64,000 nucleotides of DNA from Luteolibacter yonseiensis (GTDB taxonomy: Bacteria; Verrucomicrobiota; Verrucomicrobiia; Verrucomicrobiales; Akkermansiaceae). The DNA is taken from the NCBI RefSeq assembly GCF_016595465.1, contig NZ_JAENIK010000004.1:682001-746000 (forward strand). The letters run 5' to 3'. How positions within the stretch are numbered: the stretch's first letter is position 1; each line of letters opens with the position of its first letter. Positions 27,913 to 38,187 of the stretch are shown here, piece after piece. Below the pieces are notes generated by a model. The model ran no database searches. It was not told where the DNA came from and was given only the letters and a program-made list of their open reading frames with translations. The translations under genes and the position numbers were made by a program.

Positions 27913-30900
27913 TCAAGGTTGTTCGAGCGGTGCGAGGAGGTGGGACAGCGTTTCCGGGTCGATCCTGAGTTTGCTGGTTTCTTCAGACAGCAAGGCCTCC
28001 ACAAGGGCGGATTTATGCTTCTGTAGCTCCAGAATCCGCTCCTCGATGGTGCCGGTGCAGACCAGCTTGTGGACGAAGACCGGCTTGGTCTGGCCGATGC
28101 GGTGGGCACGGTCGGTCGCTTGATTTTCGGCGGCGGGATTCCACCAAGGATCGTAGTGGATGACCGTGTCCGCAGCGGTGAGATTCAGACCGGTGCCGCC
28201 GGCTTTGAGGGAAATAAGGAAGATCGGCACATCCCCGGATTGGAATTTTTTCACCAACGAGGCCCGATCCTGGGTCTGACCGGTGAGCTTGAGAAACGGG
28301 ATCCGGGCTTCTTGCAAGTGAGCTTCGATGAGCTCAAGCATCGAGGTGAAACTCGAAAAGAGAAGGATGCGGCGGCCTTCCTCAAGCAACGTGGGCAGCA
28401 GTTCGTCCGTAAGATAAAGCAGCTTTGCCGAATCGGTGATCTTGCGGGCCGCAGGGGTCTTCAGAAGCAGTGGATGACAGCAGATCTGCCGGAGCTTCAG
28501 GAGCGCGTCCAGAACGATGATGTGTGACTTGGCGAGTCCCTGAGCGGCGATGGCTTCACGGACGCGCTTGTCCATTGCGGCGCGGACGGATTCGTAGAGA
28601 TCGGTCTGCTTCCTTGCGAGGGTGATGGGGTGGATGAGCTCCGTTTTAGGAGGAAGTTCGGTGGCAACCTGATCTTTCGTACGGCGCAGGATCAGAGGGG
28701 CCACGCGCCGGTTCAGTGAAATCTGGGCGGTGCTTGAGCGGTCACGTTCGATGGGGCGGCGCAAGTGGGTGTTGAAGCTTTTCTCGTCACCAAGGAACCC
28801 CGGCATGAGGAAACGCATGAGGCTCCAAAGTTCGCCGAGGTGGTTTTCCATCGGAGTTCCGGAAAGGCAGAGCCGATGGGAGGCGCGGAACTGGCAGACA
28901 TTCTTCGCGACAATGGAGTTCGGGTTTTTGATGTATTGCGCCTCGTCCAGCACGCAGACGTGCCACTCCTGCGCCGACAGGATTTCGAAATCCCGGGTGA
29001 CCAGCGGGTAGGAGGTGATGACCAGATCCGCCTTTGCGATGCGCTTGTAAGAATCGCCACGTTCCTTGCCCTGAAGCAGGACGACCGTGAGGTGTGGGGT
29101 GAACTTTTCCGCTTCGGCAGCCCAATTGGGAGCGACGGAGGTGGGCGCGATGACGAGAGATGGCTTGCGCGGCTTCTTCGCAGACTCTGCGGCAAGGTGG
29201 GCGAGTGTCTGCACGGTTTTCCCCAGGCCCATGTCGTCGGCAAGGATCCCATGCAGGGAATTCGCTGTAAGAAATTGCAACCAGCGGAAGCCCTCGGCCT
29301 GATAATCGCGCAGCTTGGCCGTGACTTTCCTAGGCAGAGGGATGTTTTCTATTGAACTTATATTCAATAAGTTACTTGCCAGTTTCGCAAGTGATCTGAG
29401 AGTCTCCGAGTCATTCAACGCGAGCGAATGAGCCACGACTGCGGCACCCAGCCTGTCGATGCGCACCGGGCCGTCGCCTTGATGGCTTGAGAAGAGATGG
29501 CGCACCTGATCCACCATTTCCATGAGTGGTCCCGCCGGGAAGCGGATGGAACCCTCTTCAGGCCTTTCGCAGGGAAAAATAAGAAATTCCGGAAACCCCG
29601 GCGATCCGATGGGCGGGATGTTCCGCCGGATGGCTTCAGCGATATAGGGAATGAGATTGAGCTTTTTTCCGTCGATCTCAAACTTCGCGTCGAACCGGAA
29701 CCACTCGATGCCATGGCTCGTCTCCGGCTCGATTTCCGGGAAAAAGGCTCCGGCATCCCTGATGAGCAGACCGGTGGACGGTTCGATTTCAACCGTCCAA
29801 CCATCCTGGCGCATGGCTGCGAGTGCGGGACTCACGAGGAAATCAAACCACGCCTCCATCATCTCGTCCGGTGCGGTGTCTGGAACCGATACCCGGCGAT
29901 CTTCCGGCGTGAGCAGGTTTGGTTGGATGGCCTGCTCGAGAGGGATGAAATTCAAAAGGCGCAGCCGGGATTCCGCATCACTCTCGAAAGCTGGGTCGCG
30001 GGGCTGGACATAACGTATTCCTTCCCGGATCTCATAGTGGACCTGTGCTGCCGCCGGATCGATCTGAGGAAGCGGTTGTCCGCCCGGATACTGAAAAAAC
30101 AAACGTCCGCAAATGATCTCCCGCGCCGAGTAGCGGTAGCCGAAGAGTCTTTTCTGAATGACCAGATGGGGCTTCGGGGTGACGGGAGGCAACTGGACGG
30201 TCCGGACATCCTGTGGCAGTGGCAGGGAAGGGGCGAGCTGTTGCAGCTTTTCCGTGATTGCCGCCACCTGGCGCGCGGGAATCCTCGGTCCTACGGTCCA
30301 GGAGGAAAGCACGTTGGGCGGAGTGTGGCTGGAGAGCAGGCCGATGGTGCCGGTATCCCGTTCCAGATAGCGTGGTGGCAGCGTTGGCAGGATGATGCGG
30401 GGGACACCGTCTTCGAATTCCAAAACGGGCCGTGCGGAGCCATCCGCCAGCATTTCCCACGCGGGGAGTGCGGGAAGATCCGGTCCGGCCCGGGCCGGTA
30501 TCCATTCGCTGTCACCCGATCCCGAGACGTAAAATCGCCCGGTGGCGAAGGTGGCCTGCAGAAGATCCTCCCATCCGTCTCCCGTCAGACCCATCTCATC
30601 CCAGATGCCCTCCTTGCGCCGGCGCTGGTAATAAAGCGAGGCCGGTATGAAATCCTCCGGAACCATGTACTTCGGCGGTTTGCTCGGATCCGCCTGCGCC
30701 ACGGTGTCGCTGATGGTGAAGCCGCCGTCTTTTTGAAAAGTGGCGACGCGGAGCACGAAACGCCAGACGGGAGGCTGACCGTAATAGGTCGTCTGCATCA
30801 GGCAGAACGCCAGAAACCGTTTTTCAACCGTGGGCTTTTTCGGTGGTGAGACGGCGGTTTGCTGCGCGGTTTGGATCTTGTCCAACCAGGATGTCACCGA

Positions 30901-31296
30901 GTGGTCCAGTTGCGCGGGGACCGGCGCGGCTGCGACCGGGGGCGCGATCCGCGGTGGAAGAAGCTTCTCCAACATCAGCAGAATGACGGCCGCCCCATGT
31001 TTGCAGTACATGCCCACAGGGCAGGAGCACACGGCCTCCACCGCCCATGCGCGTCCGGTGCGGAAGAAAACCACTTCCGTGTCGTAGGGTTGTTTCCTGG
31101 TGCCTGTGACCGAGGCCTCGCAGCCCACACGATCGCCCCTGTCATGCCGGACCTGCGTGACGTGGATGCTGCGGTCGTTCGTGTAATCGTCGGACCGTAT
31201 CAGGCTGCCACGGTCGAAGCCCCGCCGCCAGACGTCCGTTTTGAGCCAATCGATGAGGGTTGGCTCGTCCCGGACGGTGGCGACGAAAGCGTCCAT
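27913..31296 (-). CDS. SNF2-family helicase with N-terminal SWIM zinc finger
   Basis: DNA-dependent ATPase/translocase related to Swi2/Snf2 and RapA-like remodellers. The N-terminus carries a SWIM motif ('CSCPVGMYCKH', about residues 80-90). A long middle region of unknown fold precedes the helicase core: Walker A 'DDMGLGKTVQ', Walker B-like DEAQ ('LDEAQYIKN'), 'LSGTPMENHLGELWSL', and the C-terminal motifs 'AGGTGLNLTAADTVIHYDPW' and 'ATDRAHRIGQ'. The ATG at 31296 gives 1127 residues and starts 5 bp after the leuS stop, so it is the second gene of a leuS operon. The frame remains open to 31893 only as an antisense-free overlap with leuS. Confidence 0.92.
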   Translation of the reverse strand: MDAFVATVRDEPTLIDWLKTDVWRRGFDRGSLIRSDDYTNDRSIHVTQVRHDRGDRVGCEASVTGTRKQPYDTEVVFFRTGRAWAVEAVCSCPVGMYCKHGAAVILLMLEKLLPPRIAPPVAAAPVPAQLDHSVTSWLDKIQTAQQTAVSPPKKPTVEKRFLAFCLMQTTYYGQPPVWRFVLRVATFQKDGGFTISDTVAQADPSKPPKYMVPEDFIPASLYYQRRRKEGIWDEMGLTGDGWEDLLQATFATGRFYVSGSGDSEWIPARAGPDLPALPAWEMLADGSARPVLEFEDGVPRIILPTLPPRYLERDTGTIGLLSSHTPPNVLSSWTVGPRIPARQVAAITEKLQQLAPSLPLPQDVRTVQLPPVTPKPHLVIQKRLFGYRYSAREIICGRLFFQYPGGQPLPQIDPAAAQVHYEIREGIRYVQPRDPAFESDAESRLRLLNFIPLEQAIQPNLLTPEDRRVSVPDTAPDEMMEAWFDFLVSPALAAMRQDGWTVEIEPSTGLLIRDAGAFFPEIEPETSHGIEWFRFDAKFEIDGKKLNLIPYIAEAIRRNIPPIGSPGFPEFLIFPCERPEEGSIRFPAGPLMEMVDQVRHLFSSHQGDGPVRIDRLGAAVVAHSLALNDSETLRSLAKLASNLLNISSIENIPLPRKVTAKLRDYQAEGFRWLQFLTANSLHGILADDMGLGKTVQTLAHLAAESAKKPRKPSLVIAPTSVAPNWAAEAEKFTPHLTVVLLQGKERGDSYKRIAKADLVITSYPLVTRDFEILSAQEWHVCVLDEAQYIKNPNSIVAKNVCQFRASHRLCLSGTPMENHLGELWSLMRFLMPGFLGDEKSFNTHLRRPIERDRSSTAQISLNRRVAPLILRRTKDQVATELPPKTELIHPITLARKQTDLYESVRAAMDKRVREAIAAQGLAKSHIIVLDALLKLRQICCHPLLLKTPAARKITDSAKLLYLTDELLPTLLEEGRRILLFSSFTSMLELIEAHLQEARIPFLKLTGQTQDRASLVKKFQSGDVPIFLISLKAGGTGLNLTAADTVIHYDPWWNPAAENQATDRAHRIGQTKPVFVHKLVCTGTIEERILELQKHKSALVEALLSEETSKLRIDPETLSHLLAPLEQP

Positions 31297-31301
31297 CCGC
31301 T

Positions 31302-33839
31302 TCAGTTCGCCACGATATTGAAGATCTTGCCGGGGATGAAGACGATCTTGCGGATCGTTTTTCCTTCGAGATGTTCGCTGACCCTGCTGCTGGCGAAGGC
31401 GGCGGCTTTCGCGCCTTCTTCGTCGATGTCCTTGGAAACCATCAGGCGGTCGCGGAGTTTTCCGTTCACCTGCACCACGAGTTCGATCTCGCTTCTCACG
31501 AGGGCGGATTCGTCGTAAGCGGGCCACGTGGTCTCCGAGAGCATCGTGGTGCCGCCGAGGCGGGCGTTGATTTCCTCCGCAAGGTGAGGGGCGAAGGGAT
31601 CGAGGACGGTGAGGAACCGGGTGAATTCCTTCAACGGCACCACGTCCGCCTGGGTGAAGGCGTTGGTGCAGATCATCATCTGCGAGATCGCGGTGTTGAA
31701 GCTGAGTTTCTCGATGTCCTCGCCGACCTTCTTGATCGTCTCGTGGACCACGCGGAGCAGCTCCTTGTTCGTGCATGGCACGTCCTGGATTTTCGGAGAG
31801 GTCCTGATCCCACCGTCTTCGGTTTCCTCGAAGGCGACACGCCAGACGCGGGCGAGGAAACGTGAGACACCCTCCACGCCCTTCATCTGCCATGGCTTCA
31901 CCTGTTCCAGCGGGCCCATGAACATTTCGTAAAGGCGCAGCGAGTCCGCTCCGTACTCGGAAACGACGTCGTCCGGATTCACCACGTTGCCGCGTGACTT
32001 GGACATCTTCTGGCCGTCCTCACCCAGAATAAGGCCCTGGTTGACGAGCTTCTGGAATGGCTCGGGCGTGCGGACGTGGCCGAGATCGAAGAGCACCTTG
32101 TGCCAGAAGCGGGCGTAGAGCAGGTGAAGTACGGCGTGTTCCGTACCTCCCACGTAGAGATCCACCATGCCGGGCTTTTCACCCGTCCAATAGTCCTCGG
32201 CGGCGTTGGAGATGAATCGCTCCTTGTTACCAGGATCGCAGTAGCGCAGGTAGTACCAGCACGAGCCGGCCCATTGGGGCATCGTGTTCGTCTCGCGGAT
32301 GGAGCCGTCCGGCAGCTCGACCCAGGCGGTGGCCTTGGTGAGGATCGGCTCCGGGGAACCGCTTGGCTTGTAGTCGTCCAGCGGTGGCGCGAGCAACGGC
32401 AGTTCGCTCTCGGAAATGGCGTGGTGATGGCCGTCCTTCCAGATGATCGGGAACGGTTCGCCCCAGTAGCGTTGGCGGGAGAACAACCAGTCGCGCAGCT
32501 TGAACTGCACGCGGCGCTTGCCCTTGCCATCGGATTCCAGCCAATCGATCATTTTCGACTTGGCTTCGGCGGTCGGAAGCCCGTCGAGGAAGCCGGAATT
32601 CACGGCGGTTCCATACGCGGTGTAGCCTTGCCAATCCGAGTCGTCGGTCGGTTGAACCACCTGCGTGACCGGCAGGCTGAATTTTTGGGCGAATTCAAAA
32701 TCCCGTTCGTCATGTGCCGGCACGGCCATGATCGCCCCTGTGCCGTAGCCCATCATCACATAGTCCGCGATCCACACCGGGATCTGCTCGCCGCTTACCG
32801 GATTCGTCGCGTAGGCACCGGTGAAGACGCCGGACTTGTCCTTGTTGAGATCTCCGCGGTCCATGTCGGACTTGGAGGAAATCGCTTTCTGATAGGCCTC
32901 GACGGCGTCCTTTTGTTCGGCGGTCGTGATTTCCGGGACGAATGGATGCTCGGGTGCGAGCACCATGTAGGTGGCACCGAAGAGGGTGTCCGGGCGGGTC
33001 GTGAAAACGGTGACGGCCCTGCCGCCGATGGTGAAATCCACCTCCGCACCTTCGCTGCGGCCGATCCAGTTTTTCTGAAGCATCTTGATGCCATCCGGCC
33101 AATCGAGGGTGTCCAGTTCGTCGATCAGACGCTGGGCGTATTTCGTGATCCGCAGCATCCACTGGCGCAGCGGGCGGCGCTCGACGGTGTGGCCTTTCGA
33201 CTTCCATTCCTCGACTTCCTCGTTTGCCAATACGGTCCCGAGGTCGGGCGACCACCAGACAGGTGTGTTCGCGACGTAGGCGAGACGAACCTCGTCGATC
33301 TCCTCGCGTGTCCAGCCCTTCGCTTCCAGTTCGGCAACCGGCTTCGCCTTACAGGTCTCTTCGCAATAGTACGAGCCGTAGAGCTGCAGGAAAATCCACT
33401 GCGTCCAGCGCACGTATTCCGGGTCAGTGGTTGCGATCTCACGGTCCCAGTCGTAGCCGAAACCCAGTGATTTCAATTGTCGGCGGAAATTCTCGATGTT
33501 CGACGCGGTGGTGATCGCCGGATGCTGGCCGGTCTTGATCGCGTATTGCTCCGCAGGCAGGCCGAACGAGTCATAGCCCATCGGATGCAGCACATTGAAG
33601 CCGTTCATCCGCTTGTAGCGGCCGATGATGTCGGTGGCGGTGTAACCTTCCGGATGTCCCACGTGCAGGCCCGCGCCGCTGGGGTAGGGGAACATGTCGA
33701 GCACGTAGTATTTCGGCTTCGTGGCATCGAAATCCGCATCGCCCGGTCCCGGGGTGCGGAAGGTCTTCTCGTCCTCCCAGCGTTGTTGCCATTTGGGCTC
33801 GAAATCGCGGAAGGGGAATGGTTTGCGGGCGTCTGACAT
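31302..33839 (-). CDS. leuS: Leucyl-tRNA synthetase
   Basis: Class I aminoacyl-tRNA synthetase charging tRNA-Leu. The HIGH-type motif is HVGH in '[19 protein letters not shown]', KMSKS is exact in '[11 protein letters not shown]', and the CP1 editing domain lies at about residues 225-430 ('[20 protein letters not shown]'). The anticodon-binding and C-terminal domains follow. The 845-residue length is normal. The SNF2 helicase follows at once on the same strand. Confidence 0.97.
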   Translation of the reverse strand: MSDARKPFPFRDFEPKWQQRWEDEKTFRTPGPGDADFDATKPKYYVLDMFPYPSGAGLHVGHPEGYTATDIIGRYKRMNGFNVLHPMGYDSFGLPAEQYAIKTGQHPAITTASNIENFRRQLKSLGFGYDWDREIATTDPEYVRWTQWIFLQLYGSYYCEETCKAKPVAELEAKGWTREEIDEVRLAYVANTPVWWSPDLGTVLANEEVEEWKSKGHTVERRPLRQWMLRITKYAQRLIDELDTLDWPDGIKMLQKNWIGRSEGAEVDFTIGGRAVTVFTTRPDTLFGATYMVLAPEHPFVPEITTAEQKDAVEAYQKAISSKSDMDRGDLNKDKSGVFTGAYATNPVSGEQIPVWIADYVMMGYGTGAIMAVPAHDERDFEFAQKFSLPVTQVVQPTDDSDWQGYTAYGTAVNSGFLDGLPTAEAKSKMIDWLESDGKGKRRVQFKLRDWLFSRQRYWGEPFPIIWKDGHHHAISESELPLLAPPLDDYKPSGSPEPILTKATAWVELPDGSIRETNTMPQWAGSCWYYLRYCDPGNKERFISNAAEDYWTGEKPGMVDLYVGGTEHAVLHLLYARFWHKVLFDLGHVRTPEPFQKLVNQGLILGEDGQKMSKSRGNVVNPDDVVSEYGADSLRLYEMFMGPLEQVKPWQMKGVEGVSRFLARVWRVAFEETEDGGIRTSPKIQDVPCTNKELLRVVHETIKKVGEDIEKLSFNTAISQMMICTNAFTQADVVPLKEFTRFLTVLDPFAPHLAEEINARLGGTTMLSETTWPAYDESALVRSEIELVVQVNGKLRDRLMVSKDIDEEGAKAAAFASSRVSEHLEGKTIRKIVFIPGKIFNIVAN

Positions 33840-33906
33840 GGTCTTGAAAGGGCGGCAAGGTGGTGGATTTTCCTTGAGATGAAAAGAAAAACCCGGACAG
33901 GGCGGC

Positions 33907-33943
33907 GAACATCCAACATCGGACGCCCGGCATCGGACGTTGA
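33907..33943. repeat. Short 'CATCGGACG' intergenic repeat
   Basis: Three imperfect copies of a 9-10-mer in a row (ACATCCAACATCGGACG then CCCGGCATCGGACGTT) in the gap upstream of leuS. The pattern resembles the dispersed 'MFDVRC'-type intergenic repeat that I associate with Luteolibacter-like genomes. No gene is supported in this gap. Confidence 0.5.
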
Positions 33944-33984
33944 AAAGAAGAGAAATCGGGAGACGCGGCCCACTCCGGTGTGGT

Positions 33985-34806
33985 TCACCTGGCGTCCAAC
34001 GCCTTCGAAACCCGCTCGATGAACCCCGGCATCACCCCCGCCGCACCGCGTGGCACCGTCCCGTGGTCCAGGTCCTTGATCTCGTGGAACTCGACATCGG
34101 GGTGCTCCAGTTTCTTCAGCGTGGCGAAGAGCAGTTCGTTTTCCTCCACCCGGCACGGCCACTCGATCCGGCGGTCGCCCGTGATCAGGCAGATCGGCGG
34201 CAGATCCTTGGACGAGAACCGAAGCGGCGCGAAGTCATCGATGTAGGGAACCAACGAAGGCCCGGGGATTTTCTCCAGTTCCTTCACGTGGAAATGGGTG
34301 GTGACCTGCGCGCTCACCGGCAGCAGTCCGGCGATGTCACCTGGTGCCAGCCCGTAAGGTTTCAGCCACTTCGCATCCATGCCCACCATCAAGGCGAGGT
34401 AGCCGCCCGCCGAGTGGCCGCCGACGAAGACCTTCTTCGGGTCGCCACCGTACTTCCCGATGTTCTTGATCGTCCAAGCCACCGCCGCCGCCGCGTCCTC
34501 GATGAAGACCGGGCAGGGGACTTGTGGGGAAAGCCGGTAGCCTGCGGAAACAAGCGCCACTCCATCCCCCGGGAACTGCGGAAAATCACGTTTGCCTCCC
34601 GTCAGCCCGCCACCGTGGAACCAGATCAGCGTGGCGAATCCCTCCTTGTCCGCAGGCAACCGCATGTCCAGCGCACAACGGTGTTCCGGGTCCTCCTGTT
34701 TTGTCTCCGCGGGATAATAAGGGATGCTGGCGGCAGGAGCGGCTTCTTTCGCATACGCGGTGACGAAACAGGCTTGGAGGATCAGCAGGGTTTTGAGAAA
34801 CTTCAT
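33985..34806 (-). CDS. Secreted alpha/beta-hydrolase (HSL/esterase-lipase type)
   Basis: Exported esterase of the acetyl-esterase/lipase group. A signal peptide covers residues about 1-19. The oxyanion HGGG ('[15 protein letters not shown]'), nucleophile elbow GGHSAGG, an acid in '[10 protein letters not shown]' and a His in '[10 protein letters not shown]' are in normal order. In relatives this type acts on acetylated sugars or small esters; the substrate is not evident. 273 residues. Confidence 0.87.
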   Translation of the reverse strand: MKFLKTLLILQACFVTAYAKEAAPAASIPYYPAETKQEDPEHRCALDMRLPADKEGFATLIWFHGGGLTGGKRDFPQFPGDGVALVSAGYRLSPQVPCPVFIEDAAAAVAWTIKNIGKYGGDPKKVFVGGHSAGGYLALMVGMDAKWLKPYGLAPGDIAGLLPVSAQVTTHFHVKELEKIPGPSLVPYIDDFAPLRFSSKDLPPICLITGDRRIEWPCRVEENELLFATLKKLEHPDVEFHEIKDLDHGTVPRGAAGVMPGFIERVSKALDAR

Positions 34807-34916
34807 GGTGGCGATGCTGCCTTACGGATACCCGGCTGACGATTCAGGAATTTCATCCATGCTTTTCCCATCATTCCTGCTTCCGGATCTGCCATTCCAC
34901 GATTCATTCTCCTGCC

Positions 34917-36872
34917 GTGACGGAGATCCGGGAAATCGCGGAGCGCGTGTTGTTCGCGGAGACGCTTGAGGAAAAGCTGCGGCTGGGGCCGGTCGGCGCG
35001 GTGGATCATTCACCGGGCCCGGCGATCGCCTTGCCGGATGCTCCGGGACGCCCCCGGGAGCTGCGGGTGCGCGGCAATGGGGTGCGGGTGGATTTTCCCG
35101 GGATTCATCGGCTGGACGATGATCGGGAGAGGGGGGTGATGCTGCATTTCCTGGCGAATCACGAACTGTTGGCCGCGGAGCTGATGGCGCTGGTGCTGCT
35201 GCGTTTCCCGGACGCGCCGAAGGAATACCGCGCCGGGGTTTACGAGGCGATGCGCGAGGAGCAGGCTCACGCGCTGATGTACGTGCGGCGCATGAAGGAG
35301 TGTGGCATCGCATTCGGGGAACTGCCGGTGAACGATCATTTCTGGCGGCTCATCGCACCGATGGAGACCCCCTTGGACTTCGTCACGCGGTTGAACCTCA
35401 CGTTCGAGCAGGCGAATCTGGATTTTTCAAAACACTATGCCGGACTCTTCCGCCAGGTCGGCGATACGGCGACGGCGGCGGTGTTGGAAAAAATCCATCA
35501 GGATGAGATCGGGCACGTGGGCCATGGCTTGAAATGGTTCCGCCGCTGGAAGGAGGGCGGGGAAACGGATTGGCAGGCCTTCCGTCGTTGTCTGCATTTT
35601 CCGCTCACCCCGGCGCGGGCGAAAGGGCTGGCTCCGTTCAATGCGGACAGCAGACGGCTCGCCGGGCTGGACGAGGATTTCATCAGCCATCTGGAAGTTT
35701 GCGAGCATTCACGCGGAAGAACGCCGGTGGTGCATTGGTTCAATCCGAACGCGGAATCGCATGCCCGTGCCACGATGATCGGGAAACCCTGGCAGCCGGA
35801 TAAAACGGCGCTGGCACTCGAGCATGATCTTGAGGCGCTCATGCTGGGCTGCTGCCGGCGGGATGATGCCGTGCTGATGCGCGCCGCGCCATCCATCGAC
35901 CATCTCACGAGTCTCAAGAACGCGGGCTATGAGTTGCCGGAAATCATGACGGTTGGCAGCCCCGCCGGTCGCAAGCTCGGCGGACTGAGGCCGTGGGCAT
36001 GGTCGCCGGATGCGGTCGAACGGCTTCGTCCCTATGCGGACGACGTCTCGCCGAACGTGGACCAACCCTGGCGGGAGGCGCTTCCTGCGGAATGGTTTTC
36101 AAAGGAAATCGGCCTGCGTCTGGAGCATGCCATGGGCCCTGTTCCGGAAACCGGATTGTTGTTTCATGAGGTGGAACCTGTCCTCTCGGCGATCCAGCGG
36201 CATCTCGGCTCCGGACAGGCCCTGCTCAAGGCACCCATGTCCTACGCGGGTCGCGGGCATCTGCGGGTGAATGCGGAGAGCGATCCGCTGAAGACACGCA
36301 ACTGGATTTCCAACACCCTCGCCAGCCACGGCTCTGTCGTCGTCGAGCCATGGCTGGATCGCGTGATGGATTTCTCCGCACTCTACGAAATGAAAGCCGA
36401 TGGCGCCGTCCCGCTCATCGGCATGACCCGCATGGAAAACGACGCGGCGGGACGCTTTCTCGGCATCCGGGTGAGTCCGAAATGGGGAACGATCTTGGAC
36501 CCGGAGATCGCGGTGTATTTATTCCGCGAAGCCCGGGTGATGGAGGTCTATCAGAAACAGATTCCGGCGTTGCTGGGTGGATTGCTTCCCGGCTATGTCG
36601 GACCGTTGTGTGTGGATGCGATGGTCCACCGTCGCGCGGACGGTTCGCCCGCGCTCAAGCCCGTGGTGGAGATGAACGTCCGTATGACGATGGGCCGCAT
36701 CGCGTGGGAGTGGATGAAACGCAAGCCGGGCAGCGCGGGTGGCAGGCTTCGTCTGTTGCGCCGGCAATCACTGACGGCTGCTGAATTGGAGGAGCTCCGG
36801 AAGGGGCCCGGAATTTTTCTGAACGATCCGGCATCCGCATTGAGTTTTCTCGCCTTCTGGGAAGAGCGCTGA
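34917..36872 (+). CDS. DUF455 ferritin-like domain fused to an ATP-grasp-like domain
   Basis: Two-domain protein of 651 residues. The first half (about 1-270) is a DUF455-type helical domain with possible di-iron ligands in 'LANHELLAAELMAL', 'MREEQAHALMYVRR', 'FEQANLDFSKH' and 'HQDEIGHVGHGL'. The second half (about 290-640) looks like an ATP-grasp fold: 'ALLKAPMSYAGRGHLRV' (nucleotide-binding Lys and Gly-rich loop), 'VVVEPWLDRVMDFSALYE' and the metal-binding 'PVVEMNVRMTMGRIAWEW' (ExN). The first ATG candidate is the listed GTG/ATG region at 34917. No pathway partner lies beside it, so the reaction is unknown; ligation of an acyl phosphate to an amine is the general ATP-grasp chemistry. Confidence 0.75.
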   Translation: MTEIREIAERVLFAETLEEKLRLGPVGAVDHSPGPAIALPDAPGRPRELRVRGNGVRVDFPGIHRLDDDRERGVMLHFLANHELLAAELMALVLLRFPDAPKEYRAGVYEAMREEQAHALMYVRRMKECGIAFGELPVNDHFWRLIAPMETPLDFVTRLNLTFEQANLDFSKHYAGLFRQVGDTATAAVLEKIHQDEIGHVGHGLKWFRRWKEGGETDWQAFRRCLHFPLTPARAKGLAPFNADSRRLAGLDEDFISHLEVCEHSRGRTPVVHWFNPNAESHARATMIGKPWQPDKTALALEHDLEALMLGCCRRDDAVLMRAAPSIDHLTSLKNAGYELPEIMTVGSPAGRKLGGLRPWAWSPDAVERLRPYADDVSPNVDQPWREALPAEWFSKEIGLRLEHAMGPVPETGLLFHEVEPVLSAIQRHLGSGQALLKAPMSYAGRGHLRVNAESDPLKTRNWISNTLASHGSVVVEPWLDRVMDFSALYEMKADGAVPLIGMTRMENDAAGRFLGIRVSPKWGTILDPEIAVYLFREARVMEVYQKQIPALLGGLLPGYVGPLCVDAMVHRRADGSPALKPVVEMNVRMTMGRIAWEWMKRKPGSAGGRLRLLRRQSLTAAELEELRKGPGIFLNDPASALSFLAFWEER

Positions 36873-36952
36873 GATCCAGTCCTCAGGGATTCCGAAAAAA
36901 AAATTTGATCGACCCGAGGGGTGGAGCGGTTTCGAAGCGTTGGTAGGATGAA

Positions 36953-37645
36953 ATGACCAGACATTCATCCGGCCACACACCGCGCTTCATCAGCACGGTC
37001 TGCTTTTTCCTGTATGCGATTTCCGCCATCGTCCATGCGGTGGAAGAGGTGCCCGGCGGTCGGGAATCCCCGTTGGCGGCTCCATTGAAAATCGCCACCG
37101 TGGACATGCGGGAGCTCTACAAGCAGTATTACCGTAGTACGGAACTGGAAAAGGAGATGGGCGTTCATCAGGCAAGGATCCAAAAAGAGGATGGCGCGCG
37201 CGTGGCCCGGGCGAAGGAACTCGAAGAACGGCTGGGAAAAATCCGCAAGCAGCTTGAGGACCCCTCCCTGAATGACTCGAAAAAACAATCGCTCTTCAAG
37301 ACATGGCAGGCAGGGCAGCAGGAAGCCATCGCCCTTGATCGGGAACGCCGTGAGTTCGTCCAGCGCCGGGCACAGGCGCTCAATGAGGAGATGCGCCTCC
37401 GGATGAAGGCCATTCTTGGAGAAATCCGGGGGATGGTCGAGGAATGGGCGAAATCGGAGGATTTCGACCATGTGCTCGACCGGTCCGGTCTCAGCGGCTT
37501 CCATGTTCCCATCCTTCTCTATGCCAAGGACTCCACCGATATCACCGGAACCCTTCTCAAGGGGCTCAACCGCGGTGCTCCGGCGGAAAATCCCGTGACA
37601 AAAACCGCTGGTGAAGACAGGCTCGAAGTTGAAGCAGGCCGTTGA
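36953..37645 (+). CDS. OmpH/Skp-like periplasmic chaperone
   Basis: Exported coiled-coil protein. A signal peptide (about residues 12-29) precedes the OmpH start 'LKIATVDMRELYKQYYRSTE' and a long charged coiled coil (about 65-165), closed by 'DHVLDRSGLSGFHVPILLYA' as in Skp/OmpH. Its 230 residues are a little more than usual because of both tails. Its stop overlaps the start of the sigma factor gene by 1 nt (TGATG), which links it to an envelope-related regulon. Confidence 0.83.
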   Translation: MTRHSSGHTPRFISTVCFFLYAISAIVHAVEEVPGGRESPLAAPLKIATVDMRELYKQYYRSTELEKEMGVHQARIQKEDGARVARAKELEERLGKIRKQLEDPSLNDSKKQSLFKTWQAGQQEAIALDRERREFVQRRAQALNEEMRLRMKAILGEIRGMVEEWAKSEDFDHVLDRSGLSGFHVPILLYAKDSTDITGTLLKGLNRGAPAENPVTKTAGEDRLEVEAGR

Positions 37646-38187
37646 TGGATGTTGAAATTCCAACGCTGACGCATGGGTTGTCGTGCTGCGACGAAGCCGC
37701 GTGGCGGACATTCCACGATCATTTCTATCCCATGCTCCATGCCTTGGCCGTTTCCCGGGGAGCCGCCGCCTGCGATGCGCCGGGGATCGTCCAAGGCGTC
37801 TACCTGCGGGTCCTGCGGCATGCGAAGGTGTTCGGGAGCGCGGATTCCTTCGACGCCTGGCTCGCCTGTCTCGTCCGCTGCGAGGTCATCGATACCGCCC
37901 GCCGGAGGGGACGGAGGTCCTGGCTGAATGAACGTTTCCAGCAGTGGCAGGAGTCGAGATCAATCGATGGGGACGACGCCGCCCGGAGCCAGTTGGAAGA
38001 CGCGCTGGCTGGTTTGGACGCGAGCGATCTTTCGTTGATCCAACGGCATTATCTGGACGGCTGGTCGCAGGAAAATCTCGCCGAGGAACACCAGATCAGC
38101 GTGAAGGCGGTGGAGTCGAAACTGGCGCGTCTGCGCAAACGTGTCCGCCGGAATTTTGAGAAAGCCGCAACCCATTCATCGATATGA
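37645..38187 (+). CDS. ECF-like sigma-70 family RNA polymerase sigma factor
   Basis: Regulator of transcription initiation. Region 2 is visible as 'FHDHFYPMLHALAVSRG' and 'QGVYLRVLRHAKVF', region 4 as 'LSLIQRHYLDGWSQENLAEE' and 'ISVKAVESKLARLRKRVRR'. Region 2 lacks the usual acidic 'DAEDLVQE' and reads 'DAPGIVQG', so it is divergent. The ATG at 37645 gives 180 residues; a TTG just before it is ignored. It overlaps the OmpH gene by 1 nt and the next gene by 4 nt. Confidence 0.85.
   Translation: MDVEIPTLTHGLSCCDEAAWRTFHDHFYPMLHALAVSRGAAACDAPGIVQGVYLRVLRHAKVFGSADSFDAWLACLVRCEVIDTARRRGRRSWLNERFQQWQESRSIDGDDAARSQLEDALAGLDASDLSLIQRHYLDGWSQENLAEEHQISVKAVESKLARLRKRVRRNFEKAATHSSI

Noticed and set aside
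31297..31893. Extension of the SNF2 helicase frame into leuS
   Set aside because: The added residues are Arg/Gly-rich shadow coding of leuS; the ATG at 31296 just after the leuS stop starts a normal SWIM-type N-terminus.
33907..33943. CRISPR-like array from the CATCGGACG repeats
   Set aside because: The units are about 10 bp, contiguous and imperfect, with no spacers and no cas genes nearby.
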